DNA of 64,000 nucleotides from Streptomyces sp. WAC 01529 (GCF_003945545.1 NZ_CP029617.1:3545001-3609000), one strand, 5' to 3'; positions 16,403 to 25,581 are shown, numbered from the stretch's first letter. Numbers and translations: made by a program. The notes: generated by a model from the sequence alone, not told the origin.

Positions 16403-17050
16403 ATGACAGGACAGGTACGTACCGTCGACGGCCGCGTGGCCGGCCGACGCGGTCAGGCGACGCGTCAGAAGCTGCTCGACTGCCTCAGCGAGATGCTCAG
16501 CTCCTCGCCCTACCGGGACGTCAAAGTCATCGACGTCGCCCGGAAGGCGGGGACTTCACCCGCGACCTTCTACCAGTACTTCCCGGACGTCGAGGGCGCC
16601 GTCCTGGAGATCGCGGAGCAAATGGCCGCGGAGGGCGCGGAGTTGACCCAGGTGCTCGACGGGCGCACCTGGGTCGGCAAGGCGGGCTGGCAGACCTCCC
16701 AGGATCTCGTCGAGGGATTCCTGGACTTCTGGCGCAAGAACGACGCGATCCTCCGGGTCGTCGACCTCGGTGCCGCCGAGGGCGACAAGCGCTTCTACAA
16801 GATCCGGATGAAGATCCTCAACTCGGTCAACAACTCCCTTACGGACACCGTCAAGGAGCTTCAGTCCAAGGGCAAGGTCGACAAGGACGTCAGTCCCGCG
16901 GCCATGGCGGGCTCCCTGGTCGCGATGCTCGCCGCGGTCGCCTCGCACCAGCGGGGGTTCCAGACGTGGGGCGTCAAGCAGGCCGAACTGAAGCCTAATC
17001 TGGCGATGTTGGTGCATTTGGGCGTTACCGGCAAGAAGCCGACCAAGTAG
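16403..17050 (+). CDS. TetR family transcriptional regulator
   Basis: 215 residues. The N-terminal HTH is typical: RQKLLDCLSEMLSSSPYRDV, then KVIDVARKAGTSPATFYQYF (about residues 20-68). A helical ligand-binding domain follows. It is the only TetR-type gene inside the catabolic island, so it is a candidate reader of the CTGAC-N5-GTCAG boxes. However, no box precedes its own gene, which argues against simple autoregulation. It sits beside afsK and may instead belong to the conserved core. Confidence 0.87.
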   Translation: MTGQVRTVDGRVAGRRGQATRQKLLDCLSEMLSSSPYRDVKVIDVARKAGTSPATFYQYFPDVEGAVLEIAEQMAAEGAELTQVLDGRTWVGKAGWQTSQDLVEGFLDFWRKNDAILRVVDLGAAEGDKRFYKIRMKILNSVNNSLTDTVKELQSKGKVDKDVSPAAMAGSLVAMLAAVASHQRGFQTWGVKQAELKPNLAMLVHLGVTGKKPTK

Positions 17051-17160
17051 CCCTGCGGGCTACCGCTCCCCCGTTTCCCGAGTCCTGTCAGCCCTTCGGC
17101 GGATCACTGTGGTGGTCCGCCGTTGTGGTCTCCGGGGTGCGGAGGGTGTCCGTCTTTCCC

Positions 17161-17212
17161 GCGGGTGGGATTGTGGCTGGTCGCGCAGTTCCCCGCGCCC
17201 CTTACGGGGCGC
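17161..17212 (-). repeat. Dispersed intergenic hairpin repeat, copy 2 (inverted)
   Basis: The reverse complement of copy 1, ending in GCCCCTTACGGGGC, between the convergent TetR and acyl-CoA dehydrogenase genes. Confidence 0.85.
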
Positions 17213-17229
17213 CTCTTGCGGCCGTCTTC

Positions 17230-18402
17230 TTACGGGGTCACCGTGAACAGGCCCGCTTGGCCCGCTGCCCGGGACCTCAGTCGGTGTGCTGGGCCGAAGA
17301 GGAGGTCGTCGGATGAGGAGCGCTTGAAGTACAGGTGTGCCTCGTGTTCCCAGGTGAAGCCGATGCCGCCGTGCAGCTGCACGGCCTCGGACGCGGCCGC
17401 CCGCAGCGCTTCGAGGCCCTGCGCCAGCGCGAGGCCCCCCGCCCCCTCGGCCCCCGCGGCCCACGCCGCGTAGTAGGCGGCCGAGCGCGCGGCCTGGACC
17501 TGCACATAGACCTCGGCCAGCCGGTGCTTGACTGCCTGGAACGACCCGATCGGCCGTCCGAACTGTTCGCGCTGCCGCACATGGTCGAGGGTGCGTTCGA
17601 GAGCCCGGTCGGCGGCCCCGACGGCCTCGGCGGCCAGGACCGTGGCGGCGACCTCCCCGACGGCGGCGAGCGCCCCCGGCACATCGGCGTCGTCAGCGCC
17701 GAGCAACTCCGCCTCCACCTCGCGCAGTTCGACGCGCGCCTGGGCACGGGTCTCGTCCAGGGCGGTCTGCCGCGCCCGCGCCATGCCGGGCGCCCCCTCG
17801 CGTACGAGGAAGAGGAGCGTACGGGAGCGGGCGAACCCTCCCGCGTGCGCGGCGACGATGAGCAGCCCCGCGCTGTGCCCGTCGAGCACCTGCTCGGCCT
17901 GCCCGTACAGCCGCCACACCCCGTCGCGGATCCTGGCCTGCACGCCGCCCGCGCGCCCGCCGCCCGCCCACTCCCCGAGGTTGTCGCCGATGAGACCGAG
18001 GGCGGTGGCGAGCCCGGTGCCGGGTATGGCGAGGGCGGCGGTCAGCTCTCCGGCGGCGATCCGGGGCAGGGTGGCGGCGCGCTGCTCCTCGGTGCCGAGG
18101 GCGAGGATCAGCGGGGCGGCGAGGACGGCGGTGGCGAAGAGCGGGGAGGGGGCGAGAGCGCGCCCCAACTCCTCGCAGCCAAGGGCGAGTTCGGTGGTCG
18201 TGCACCCCACGCCTCCATAGGCCTCGGGGAGGGCGAGGCCGGGCAGGCCGAGCTGTTCGGCGAGGGCGGCCCACAGGGCGGGGTCATGGCCGGCGGGGGT
18301 GCGCACGGCGGCCTTGACCTCGTCGGGGCCGCAGCGTTTGGTGATGAGTTCGCGAAGGGTGCGGCGGATCTCGTCCTGCTCCGCGCTGAAGGCGGCGTCC
18401 AT
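17230..18402 (-). CDS. Acyl-CoA dehydrogenase family protein
   Basis: 390 residues. It has an N-terminal helical domain starting FSAEQDEIRRTLRELI, a central beta domain and the C-terminal signatures REQFGRPIGSFQAVKHRLAE and QLHGGIGFTWEHEAHLYFKR. The central domain departs from the classic form, as in the small/partner subunits of heteromeric FadE enzymes. No clear catalytic Glu can be assigned without an alignment. RBS GGGGAGGAG precedes the ATG, and a CTGAC-N5-GTCAT box lies 44 nt upstream. Role: dehydrogenation of an acyl-CoA in the catabolic island, possibly with another FadE. Confidence 0.87.
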   Translation of the reverse strand: MDAAFSAEQDEIRRTLRELITKRCGPDEVKAAVRTPAGHDPALWAALAEQLGLPGLALPEAYGGVGCTTTELALGCEELGRALAPSPLFATAVLAAPLILALGTEEQRAATLPRIAAGELTAALAIPGTGLATALGLIGDNLGEWAGGGRAGGVQARIRDGVWRLYGQAEQVLDGHSAGLLIVAAHAGGFARSRTLLFLVREGAPGMARARQTALDETRAQARVELREVEAELLGADDADVPGALAAVGEVAATVLAAEAVGAADRALERTLDHVRQREQFGRPIGSFQAVKHRLAEVYVQVQAARSAAYYAAWAAGAEGAGGLALAQGLEALRAAASEAVQLHGGIGFTWEHEAHLYFKRSSSDDLLFGPAHRLRSRAAGQAGLFTVTP

Positions 18403-18446
18403 CGGCGGGCTCCTCCCCCGGGGCGGCCCGGCGGCCGGACCCGTAC

Positions 18447-18461
18447 CTGACGGGCCGTCAT
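18447..18461. promoter_or_regulatory. Catabolic operator box 2 (CTGACGGGCCGTCAT)
   Basis: Fourteen of fifteen positions fit the palindrome. It lies 44 nt upstream of the acyl-CoA dehydrogenase start at 18402. Confidence 0.65.
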
Positions 18462-18580
18462 GTTAGGGCGGCGGCAGGGAGATGCCCAGGGGCCGGGCGC
18501 GACGGAACCGGCGGCACCCGCGCGCCCTTCCCCCACCTCGGGCCGGGACCCGCCTCAGCGGGCCCGGCCCGAGGGGTGCC

Positions 18581-19882
18581 TCAGCGGTGCTCGGGCAGGT
18601 CGGCCTCCGCCGGCAGGGCGGGGAGCGCGCGCGACGCCTTGGCCGACGTCTTGGCGGACGGCGTCGCGGGCGCGGGCTTCTTCCCGCAGAAGGCCGCCTC
18701 CAGCGTGCCGCCGAGCGCCGTGTTCGCCGCGCCCTTGTTCGAGGTGTTCGCCATGGCGGAGAGCGCGCGGCGGCCGTCCCGGGTGGCGAAGGCGTACGTG
18801 TAGTAGCCCTGCACGGTGCCGGTGTGGCCGTACACCTGCGTGCCGCAGGACAGGTCGTAACGGCGCAGTCCGAGCCCGTAGAAGCGGGTCTGGGTGGTGT
18901 CCGTCGGGGTGACCGTGGTCATGGCGTCCAGCATCCGGGGCGAGAGGAGCTTGCCCCGCATCAGCGCGGTCGTGAAGGTGTTCAGGTCGGCCGGGTCGGA
19001 GATGACCGCGCCGGCCGTCTGGGCCCAGGAAGCGGTCTGCTCCGTGGAGTCGACGAGCGGCGCCCCCGCCTCGTCGGGGTGGAGGTAGCCGCGTACGTGC
19101 GTTCCCTTGATCCGGGCCTCCGGGTGGACGTAGGAGGTGTGGCGCAGCTTGAGCGGCTTGATGATGCGCCGCTCGTACTGCTCGGCGACCGGGGTCCCCG
19201 CGGCCTTCTCGATGAGCATGCCGACCACGACGAAATTGGTGTTGGAGTACTTGTAGGCCGCCCCGGGCTCGGTGGTGCGGGGCTCGGCGAGCGAGAGGCC
19301 GACCAGCTCCTGGTAGGTGAAGACGCGGTTGCGCACGGCCTCGAAGCCGGGCACGGTCTTGGCGAACATGGCCTCCGTGTAGTCGGCCAGGCCGCTGCGG
19401 TGGGTGAGCAGGTGGCGGACCGTGATGCGGTCGTCGGGCAGCAGCCCGGGGAGGTAGCGGTTGACCGGCGCGTCCAGCTCAAGCTTTCCCTCGTCGACCA
19501 GTTGGAGCAGTACGACGCTGGAGAAGGTCTTGCTGACGCTGCCGATGCGGAAGCGGGCCCGGGTGTCCATGGCCTCGCCGGAGACGCGGTCGCGGACACC
19601 GGCGGTGCGCGTACGGACGCCCTCGGGGCCGGTGAAGCGGGCCATGGCGCCGGGAGCGCCGTTGGCCATGGCGGCGTTCAGGGCGGTGGTCACGCCGTCC
19701 ATGTCGGGGGCGGGGGCGGAGGGGGCCGTGGGGGCTGTGGGAGCAGTGGGAGCTGTGGGAGCAGTGGGAGCTGTGGGGGCCGCCGGTGCCGCGGAGGCGG
19801 CGGTGGCGGGGGCGAGAACGCCGGCGAGCGCGGCGATCAGGGTGGCGCTCATGGCCAGGCGTCTGTGTGTCGACTGGGGCAC
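18581..19882 (-). CDS. Secreted serine hydrolase (beta-lactamase/D-Ala-D-Ala carboxypeptidase family)
   Basis: 433 residues from GTG 19882 (GAGGAAG upstream). A signal peptide (about 1-32, ending ATAASA) is followed by a (Ala-Pro-Thr)n linker. Catalytic motifs are SVSK (S-x-x-K, about residue 125), YSN (Y-x-N) and the HTG triad, so it is a class C beta-lactamase-like/DD-carboxypeptidase esterase acting outside the cell. Substrate unknown. It is one of the non-catabolic genes inside the island and has no operator box. Confidence 0.88.
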   Translation of the reverse strand: MPQSTHRRLAMSATLIAALAGVLAPATAASAAPAAPTAPTAPTAPTAPTAPTAPSAPAPDMDGVTTALNAAMANGAPGAMARFTGPEGVRTRTAGVRDRVSGEAMDTRARFRIGSVSKTFSSVVLLQLVDEGKLELDAPVNRYLPGLLPDDRITVRHLLTHRSGLADYTEAMFAKTVPGFEAVRNRVFTYQELVGLSLAEPRTTEPGAAYKYSNTNFVVVGMLIEKAAGTPVAEQYERRIIKPLKLRHTSYVHPEARIKGTHVRGYLHPDEAGAPLVDSTEQTASWAQTAGAVISDPADLNTFTTALMRGKLLSPRMLDAMTTVTPTDTTQTRFYGLGLRRYDLSCGTQVYGHTGTVQGYYTYAFATRDGRRALSAMANTSNKGAANTALGGTLEAAFCGKKPAPATPSAKTSAKASRALPALPAEADLPEHR

Positions 19883-20147
19883 GTGACTTCCTCGTTCTCG
19901 GCTCAGCGGGAACCGGCACACGCGTGCGGTGTGCCGTGGGGGCCGGGGAGGGGCGACCAGTGCGCGCTGTCCCGGATCCTCATGGAGCATGAGTGCCAAC
20001 GCGCCACGGCGGTTCCTGTCACGGGCCTCCGATATCCGCCGAGCGTCCCGCCTGAACACCGCGCCCGAGCGCCGCGCCCGAACACCCCCTCTGGACATCC
20101 CGCCCGAGCGAGCACACACCCGGACGGCCTACTCCACCGGCGAATAC

Positions 20148-20162
20148 CTGATGTACCGTCAG
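20148..20162. promoter_or_regulatory. Catabolic operator box 3 (CTGATGTACCGTCAG)
   Basis: It ends only four nt before the ATG of the Ltp gene at 20167, occupying the place where an RBS would be. Leaderless transcription with the operator over the -10 is the simplest explanation. Confidence 0.65.
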
Positions 20163-20166
20163 ATTC

Positions 20167-21348
20167 ATGTCTCCTGCCCCCCGTTCCCCTTCCCGCAAGG
20201 TCGCCGTCGTCGGTGTCGCCCTCTCGGACTGCGGCCGGGTCGAGGAGGCCACGCCCTACGCCCTGCACGCCCAGGCGGCCCGCCGCGCGCTCGCCGACTG
20301 CGGGCTCGCCCGGGACGTCATCGACGGCGTCGCCTCGGCGGGGCTCGGCACGCTGGCGCCCGTGGAGGTCGCCGAGTACCTCGGCCTGACGCCCCGCTGG
20401 GTCGACTCCACCTCGGTGGGCGGCGCCACCTGGGAGGTCATGGCGGCGCACGCGGCGGAGGCGATAGCGGCGGGGCGGGCCAACGCCGTACTCCTCGTCT
20501 ACGGCTCGACCGCCCGCGCCGACATCAAGGCGGGGCGCCGCACCTCCAACCTCTCCTTCGGGGCGCGGGGCCCGCTCCAGTTCGAGGTCCCCTACGGGCA
20601 CTCCCTGATCGCCAAGTACGCGATGGCCGCGCGCCGCCACATGCACGAGTACGGCACGACGCTGGAGCAGCTCGCCTCGGTGGCCGTGCAGGCGCGGGCC
20701 AACGCGGCGACCAACCCGGACGCGATGTTCCGCGAGCCGATCACCGTGGACGAGGTCCTCGCGGGGCCGATGATCGCGGACCCGTTCACGAAGCTGCACT
20801 GCTGCATCCGCTCCGACGGGGGCTGCGCCGTACTGCTCGCGGCGGAGGAGTACGTGGCGGACTGCGCGTCGGAGCCGGTGTGGGTGCTCGGCGCGGGCGA
20901 GCACGTCTCGCACACGACGATGTCGGAGTGGGACGACTTCACGGTCTCACCGGCGGCGGTGAGCGGCCGTCTCGCCTTCGCACGGGCGGGGGTGCGCCCG
21001 CAGGACGTGGACGTGGCCCAGATCTACGACGCGTTCACCTATATGACGCTGGTGACGCTGGAGGACCTGGGCTTCTGCGGAAAGGGCGAGGGCGGCGCGT
21101 TCGTGGAGAAGGGCCGCCTGCTGCGCACGGGCGACCTCCCGACGAACACGGACGGCGGCGGCCTCTCCGCCCAGCACCCCGGGATGCGGGGCCTGTTCCT
21201 GCTGGTGGAGGCGGTGCGCCAGCTGCGGGGCCGGGCGGGCGCGGGCCAGGTGAGACGCCCGGACGGCACCCTGCCGGAACTGGCGGTGGCCTCGGGGACG
21301 GGCGGCTGGTTCTGCTCGTCGGGGACGGTGGTGCTGGGGCGGGGGTGA
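20167..21348 (+). CDS. Ltp-type thiolase-fold protein
   Basis: 393 residues. The thiolase fold shows KVAVVGVALSDCGR, STSVGGATWEVMAAHA where thiolases carry the nucleophile, RRHMHEYGTTLEQLA, DVAQIYDAFTYMT and GFCGKGEGGAFVEKG. The C-terminal loop reads NTDGGGLSAQHPGMRG. The nucleophilic Cys of true thiolases is not evident, as in the Ltp aldolase group. It is related to the gene at 9505. No RBS precedes the ATG and an operator box ends four nt upstream. The DUF35 partner may be the one at 23517. Confidence 0.87.
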   Translation: MSPAPRSPSRKVAVVGVALSDCGRVEEATPYALHAQAARRALADCGLARDVIDGVASAGLGTLAPVEVAEYLGLTPRWVDSTSVGGATWEVMAAHAAEAIAAGRANAVLLVYGSTARADIKAGRRTSNLSFGARGPLQFEVPYGHSLIAKYAMAARRHMHEYGTTLEQLASVAVQARANAATNPDAMFREPITVDEVLAGPMIADPFTKLHCCIRSDGGCAVLLAAEEYVADCASEPVWVLGAGEHVSHTTMSEWDDFTVSPAAVSGRLAFARAGVRPQDVDVAQIYDAFTYMTLVTLEDLGFCGKGEGGAFVEKGRLLRTGDLPTNTDGGGLSAQHPGMRGLFLLVEAVRQLRGRAGAGQVRRPDGTLPELAVASGTGGWFCSSGTVVLGRG

Positions 21349-21443
21349 GGGGGCCCGGGGGTGAGGGGGTCCGGTGTGGCGGGGCGGCCCGGGGAGGGAA
21401 GGCTGACGTTCGCCGATGTGCCGTACGGCGCCACAATCGACGT

Positions 21444-22172
21444 ATGACGACTTCCGGATCACCACGGCCCGCCGCGCGGCCCGCCGCCCCGCAGGGTCAC
21501 TCCGCGCACCCCGCGTCCGAGTTCCAGAAGCTGCTGAGGGCGCAGCGCGTCTGGGACGTCGAGTTGCCCGGCTTCGATCCGGCCGGGGCGCCCGCCGCCC
21601 CGCTGCCCCTCTTCCACGCGTGGTTCGCGGAGGCGGTGGCCGCCGGGCAGGCCGAACCGCACACCATGGGTCTCGCGACGGTCGCCGAGGGCGGCGGACC
21701 CGACGTACGGACCGTGATGCTGCACGACGCGGACGAGCGGGGCTGGCACTTCGCCTCGCACGCGAGCAGTACGAAGGGCCGCCAGCTGGCCGCGCGCCCC
21801 GAGGCGGCCCTGCACTTCTACTGGCCCACGCAGGGCCGCCAGATCCGTGTCCGGGGCAGGGTCACCACGGCCCCGCACGCCGAGGCCCTGGCCGACCTGC
21901 ACGTACGGTCGACGGGCGCGCTCGCAGCCGCCCTGGTGGGCCGCCAAAGCGAAGTCCTGGCCTCTTACGGGGAGTTGGAGGACGCCTCGACCGCCGCCTG
22001 GGCGCGCGCCGAGGCCGAACCGGACGCGGACGCGCCGACCTGGACGCTCTATGTGCTGGAGCCGCTGGAGGCGGAGTTCTTCCAGGGCGACGCACGACGG
22101 CGGCATGTGCGGCTGCGGTACCGGAGGGCGCGGACGGACGAGGCCTGGACCCGGGAGCTGCTCTGGCCCTGA
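21444..22172 (+). CDS. Pyridoxine 5'-phosphate oxidase-like flavoprotein
   Basis: 242 residues. The FMN-binding split-barrel motifs are MGLATVAEGGGPDVRTVMLH, HFASHASSTKGRQLAARPEA and YWPTQGRQIRVRGRV. The C-terminal part (WTLYVLEPLEAEFFQGDARR) matches the layout of PdxH-like oxidases. The PdxH-defining ending R-x-H-D-R is not kept, so the substrate may not be a B6 vitamer. A second, canonical pdxH lies at 62619. It has no operator box and probably has its own promoter. Confidence 0.8.
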   Translation: MTTSGSPRPAARPAAPQGHSAHPASEFQKLLRAQRVWDVELPGFDPAGAPAAPLPLFHAWFAEAVAAGQAEPHTMGLATVAEGGGPDVRTVMLHDADERGWHFASHASSTKGRQLAARPEAALHFYWPTQGRQIRVRGRVTTAPHAEALADLHVRSTGALAAALVGRQSEVLASYGELEDASTAAWARAEAEPDADAPTWTLYVLEPLEAEFFQGDARRRHVRLRYRRARTDEAWTRELLWP

Positions 22173-22185
22173 GCCGGCCGCTGGT

Positions 22186-23088
22186 TCAGCGGATGAAACC
22201 GTTCCGGCTGAAGTCGTACGGGGTGAAGTCGTACTGGGTGAAATCCTGGACGGGGCGGTAGCCGATGCGCTGGTAGAGGCCGTTGCTGGTGGGGTTGGCG
22301 AGGTCCGTGAAGAGCAGGACCTCGGCGGCGCCCGCGTCCAGTGCGGCGCGGGTGACGGCGACGGTGGCGGCACCGCCGTAGCCGCGGCCGCGGAGGCCGG
22401 CCGGGGTGTAGACGGGGGCGACGCGGACCTGCCCGGCGATGCGGCGGGTGGCCCCGGCCATGGCGGCGGGCGTGCCGTCGGGGGTCTCCCAGAGGGTGAT
22501 GCCTCCGTAGGCGAGCCGGGCGCGCACCCACTCGCCCGCGTCCATGGCGGGCGGCTCCCCGACGGCTTCGGCGAACTCCCGGTGCCAGCGCGTCAGCAGC
22601 TCCCGGTCACCCTCGTCGGCGACGCGGGCGCGGCCCGGCGGGGCGGGCTCGGGCGGGGTGAGGGTGCCGAGCCGGTAGAGCCGTTGCCGGTAGCCGGGGG
22701 TGGCGGTGGCGCCCGCGTGCTTCTCCCAGGCCAGGGCGAAGGCCTCAGCCGTCTCCTGCTCGGCGGCGACGCCGGGCAGCTCCGGTGTGACATCGGCGAG
22801 TCGCCGGGCGAGGGCGTCGGCGGCTTCGGGGGTGAGCGGGCTGAGGACCGCCCGGTGGGGCGGGGTACGCAGGAAGACCCCCCGGACGCGCCCGCCCTCC
22901 TCCGCATAGGTACCAAAGTGGGGCGCCTCTTCCCCGTACGCGTGGAGCCCTGAGGTGCGGAGGGTGTCGGTGACGGTGAGGAGGGCGGTATGCGGGGCGG
23001 GTTCGGAACGCAGGAAGGCGTCGGCGCGACCGAAAAAGGCGCCGAGGTCACGGGTCAGCTGCCAGCGGGGTTCAGAGTCATTGGACAT
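22186..23088 (-). CDS. GNAT family N-acetyltransferase
   Basis: 300 residues. The C-terminal half holds the acetyl-CoA site: RVAPVYTPAGLRGRGYGGAA, with the R/Q-x-x-G-x-G/A loop, and PTSNGLYQRIGYRPV. The N-terminal half (about 1-140) is a degenerate second domain of the kind seen in Streptomyces two-domain GNATs. The C-terminus carries a short FTQYDFTPYDFSRNGF repeat. It converges with the preceding oxidase gene, 13 nt apart. Confidence 0.82.
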   Translation of the reverse strand: MSNDSEPRWQLTRDLGAFFGRADAFLRSEPAPHTALLTVTDTLRTSGLHAYGEEAPHFGTYAEEGGRVRGVFLRTPPHRAVLSPLTPEAADALARRLADVTPELPGVAAEQETAEAFALAWEKHAGATATPGYRQRLYRLGTLTPPEPAPPGRARVADEGDRELLTRWHREFAEAVGEPPAMDAGEWVRARLAYGGITLWETPDGTPAAMAGATRRIAGQVRVAPVYTPAGLRGRGYGGAATVAVTRAALDAGAAEVLLFTDLANPTSNGLYQRIGYRPVQDFTQYDFTPYDFSRNGFIR

Positions 23089-23159
23089 AACCCATGGTCG
23101 CCCGCTCCTCGCGGGGTCCTCAACGCGATTAGGGGGCTTTCACCCCGGCGGGGGCGGGG

Positions 23160-23517
23160 CACGAAGCGCCCCGTAAGGGGCGCGGGGAACTGCGCGCCAA
23201 GCCACGACGAACCCGCAGACGGGCAGGCCCTGCGGCGGGCGTCCCGCACTTCTCAGGAGGCGGCACGAGACACCCCGCCAGGGGCGCGAGGAACTGCGCG
23301 CCAAGCCACGACGAACCCGCGCGATCGGCAGGAATTACACGTGCGGCCCCGCGTGGGCTGGTCGCGCAGTTCCCCGCGCCCCTGACGGGGCGCCACCGCC
23401 GCGTGTCCACCGCGGGTCCGTCGTGGTTGCTCGCGCAGTTCCCCGCGCCCCTGACGGGGCCCACCGCCGCACGCCCACCGCAGGTCCATCGTGGTTGCTC
23501 TCGCAGTTCCCCGCGCC
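23160..23517. repeat. Cluster of five intergenic hairpin repeats (two direct, three inverted)
   Basis: Copies near 23168-23230 and 23270-23332 read GGGGCGC(G)GGGAACTGCGC on the plus strand. Copies near 23350-23393, 23420-23461 and 23488-23517 are inverted (GCGCAGTTCCCCGCGCCCC). No gene is visible between 23088 and 23517; the gap is filled by the repeats. The last copy reaches the stop of the DUF35 gene. Copies differ mainly in the loop (GTAA, GCCA, TGAC). Confidence 0.88.
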
Positions 23518-23939
23518 TACGCCGGCCGGAACACCGGCACCGCGAACCCCCCGCCCACCCTGAACGCCACCTCCAGTGGCATCCCGATCCGAAGTTCACC
23601 GGCCCCGCTGTCCACGACCTCCGTCATCATCCTCGGGCCCTCCGTGAGGTCGACGACCGCGGCCACGTACGGGACGCGCCCGCCGAACGGCGGCAGGTCG
23701 TTCCTGTGCACCACCGACCACGTATAGAGCGTGGCCCGCCCGCTCGCCCGCTCCCAGGTGACGTCCTCGCTCCAGCACCGCGGGCAGAACTCACGCGGAT
23801 AGTGGTGCGCCACCCCGCACGCCCCGCAGCGGCGGATCAGCAGCCGTCCCTCCGCCGCCGCGTCCCAGTAGGGGCGCGTGAAGGCGTCGGGTTCCGGAAG
23901 GTCGAAGCGGGCCTCGGCGGCCGACATGTCCGTACTCAT
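23517..23939 (-). CDS. DUF35 Zn-ribbon/OB-fold protein
   Basis: 140 residues from ATG 23939 (GGAGGGG nine nt upstream). The zinc ribbon is CGACGVAHHYPREFCPRC and is followed by an OB fold (ATLYTWSVVHRNDLPPFGGR ... LEVAFRVGGGFAVPVFRP). Family members are partners of Ltp thiolase-like enzymes. The nearest Ltp without an adjacent partner is at 20167. An operator box lies 64 nt upstream. Confidence 0.87.
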   Translation of the reverse strand: MSTDMSAAEARFDLPEPDAFTRPYWDAAAEGRLLIRRCGACGVAHHYPREFCPRCWSEDVTWERASGRATLYTWSVVHRNDLPPFGGRVPYVAAVVDLTEGPRMMTEVVDSGAGELRIGMPLEVAFRVGGGFAVPVFRPA

Positions 23940-24003
23940 CTGAGACAGCCCCTCCATGTCCGGCGCCCGAACGACCGAACACCGGACGACTGAGCACACC
24001 CTC

Positions 24004-24018
24004 CTGACGGTACGTCAG
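24004..24018. promoter_or_regulatory. Catabolic operator box 4 (CTGACGGTACGTCAG)
   Basis: Between the divergent DUF35 gene (start 23939) and the flavin monooxygenase gene (24141). Confidence 0.7.
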
Positions 24019-24140
24019 TTCAGCGCACCGCCCGCCCCCGCGCAAGGGACCGCACGCAACCCCCACCCCCGTGATCAATTCGCAACCGGTTCCGGACTTG
24101 ACCGATACCCATCAAGTAAGCGGCCGGTTACTCTCCAGTT

Positions 24141-25298
24141 ATGGCCGACTCGACAGCCCCGCCGTCGCCCCAGCAGGCCCACCCCGTCTACGTCGTCGGC
24201 GCCGGCCCCGGCGGCCTCGCCACCGCGGCGGCCCTGCGCGCACGCGGCGTCCGCGTGGTCGTCCTGGAGAAGTCCGCGCGCGTCGGCGCCTCCTGGCGCG
24301 GCCACTACGACCGTCTCCACCTGCACACCACGCGCCGCCTCTCCGCCCTGGCGGGCCTCGCCATCCCGCGGAAGTTCGGCCGCTGGGTCTCACGCGACCA
24401 CGTCATCCGCTACCTGGAGAAGTACGCCGAACACCACCGCCTCGACATCGTCACCGGAGTCGAGGTCACCAGCCTGGAACGCGCGCCCGGCGGCACCGGC
24501 TGGCTCCTGCGCGCCACCGGGGGCAGGGAGTTGACCGGCAGCGCGGTGGTGATCGCCACCGGGTACAACCACACGCCCCACCTCCCCGACTGGCCCGGCC
24601 TCGGCACCTACACCGGCGAACTCCTCCACGCCCGCAGCTACCGCAACGCCCGCCCCTTCGCGGGCAAGGACGTCCTCGTCGTCGGCGTCGGCAACACCGG
24701 CGCGGAGATCGCCGTCGACCTGGTCGAGGGCGGCGCCGCCCGGGTGCGCCTCGCCGTCCGCACCGCCCCGCACATCGTGCGCCGCTCCACGGCCGGTTGG
24801 CCCGCGCAGCTCTCCGGCATCCTGTGCCGCAGACTGCCGGTCGCCCTGATCGACCTGCTCGCGGTACCGGTCGCCAGGCTCAGCGTCCCCGACCTCTCGG
24901 CGAAGGGGCTGCCGCGCCCCCGCACCGGCCTGTACTCGCGGGCCAGGCAGGGTGCGATCCCGGTCCAGGACGTGGGCCTGATCGACGCCGTGCGCAAGGG
25001 CCGGATCGAACCGGTCGCCGCCGTCGACTCCTTCGAGGAGGGCAAGGTCGTCCTCGCCGACGGCAGCCGGATCGCCCCGGACACGGTCATCGCCGCGACC
25101 GGCTACCGCCGCGCCCTGGAGGGCCTGGTCGGCGACCTCGGCATCCTCGACGCGCGCGGCCTTCCCACCGCACACGGCCCCCGCCCCCCGAAACAGGCCC
25201 CGAACCTGTACTTCACCGGCTTCACCAACCCCATCAGCGGCATGCTCCGCGAACTGGCCAAGGACGCCCGGAAAATAGCCAAGGCAATAGCCCCCTGA
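24141..25298 (+). CDS. Flavin-containing monooxygenase-like NAD(P)/FAD oxidoreductase
   Basis: 385 residues. The FAD site is VYVVGAGPGGLATAAALRAR (about residues 16-35), and a second Rossmann motif DVLVVGVGNTGAEIAVDLV lies near 178. Between them YTGELLHARSYR fits the class B FMO fingerprint F-x-G-x-x-x-H-x-x-x-Y-R with Tyr for Phe. ATGY occurs twice. It would hydroxylate or oxygenate a small lipophilic substrate with NADPH and O2. It probably acts early in the island's pathway and is under the nearby operator box. The substrate is unknown; Baeyer-Villiger activity cannot be excluded. Confidence 0.83.
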   Translation: MADSTAPPSPQQAHPVYVVGAGPGGLATAAALRARGVRVVVLEKSARVGASWRGHYDRLHLHTTRRLSALAGLAIPRKFGRWVSRDHVIRYLEKYAEHHRLDIVTGVEVTSLERAPGGTGWLLRATGGRELTGSAVVIATGYNHTPHLPDWPGLGTYTGELLHARSYRNARPFAGKDVLVVGVGNTGAEIAVDLVEGGAARVRLAVRTAPHIVRRSTAGWPAQLSGILCRRLPVALIDLLAVPVARLSVPDLSAKGLPRPRTGLYSRARQGAIPVQDVGLIDAVRKGRIEPVAAVDSFEEGKVVLADGSRIAPDTVIAATGYRRALEGLVGDLGILDARGLPTAHGPRPPKQAPNLYFTGFTNPISGMLRELAKDARKIAKAIAP

Positions 25299-25320
25299 CT
25301 CTCCAAGTCCCCCGCGAGGG

Positions 25321-25373
25321 CGCCCCGTCAGGGGCGCGGGGAACTGCGCGACCAGCCCCCACAGCCCCGCACC
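25321..25373 (+). repeat. Dispersed intergenic hairpin repeat
   Basis: CGCCCCGTCAGGGGCGCGGG and following bases, 23 nt after the monooxygenase stop. Same family as at 10657. Confidence 0.85.
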
Positions 25374-25511
25374 CAGAAGACCGCAGAATCCGCCACCCCG
25401 GCCGGTTTGAGGCTTGGCACCGAGACGATCCGCCGCTTCCCTGGTCGAGGGCACACCTCAGCCCGCCCAACGCGCCCCGCGAGAGCTCAGCCTTTGCCTG
25501 CACGGGCATTC

Positions 25512-25550
25512 CTGACGCACCGTCAGTTCAGTAAACTGACTACGCGTCAG
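25512..25550. promoter_or_regulatory. Tandem catabolic operator boxes 5 and 6
   Basis: CTGACGCACCGTCAG (25512-25526) and CTGACTACGCGTCAG (25536-25550), centres 24 nt apart. The second ends 31 nt before the start of the acyl-CoA synthetase gene at 25582. Two sites suggest cooperative or tighter control of this gene. Confidence 0.72.
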
Positions 25551-25581
25551 TAGTTGCTGTCACACAGGAGCGGGCGGACCG

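Noticed and set aside
16403..17050. Assigning the TetR gene as the proven regulator of the CTGAC-N5-GTCAG boxes.
   Set aside because: No box lies before its own gene, and it sits beside afsK, possibly as part of the conserved core. Kept only as a candidate.
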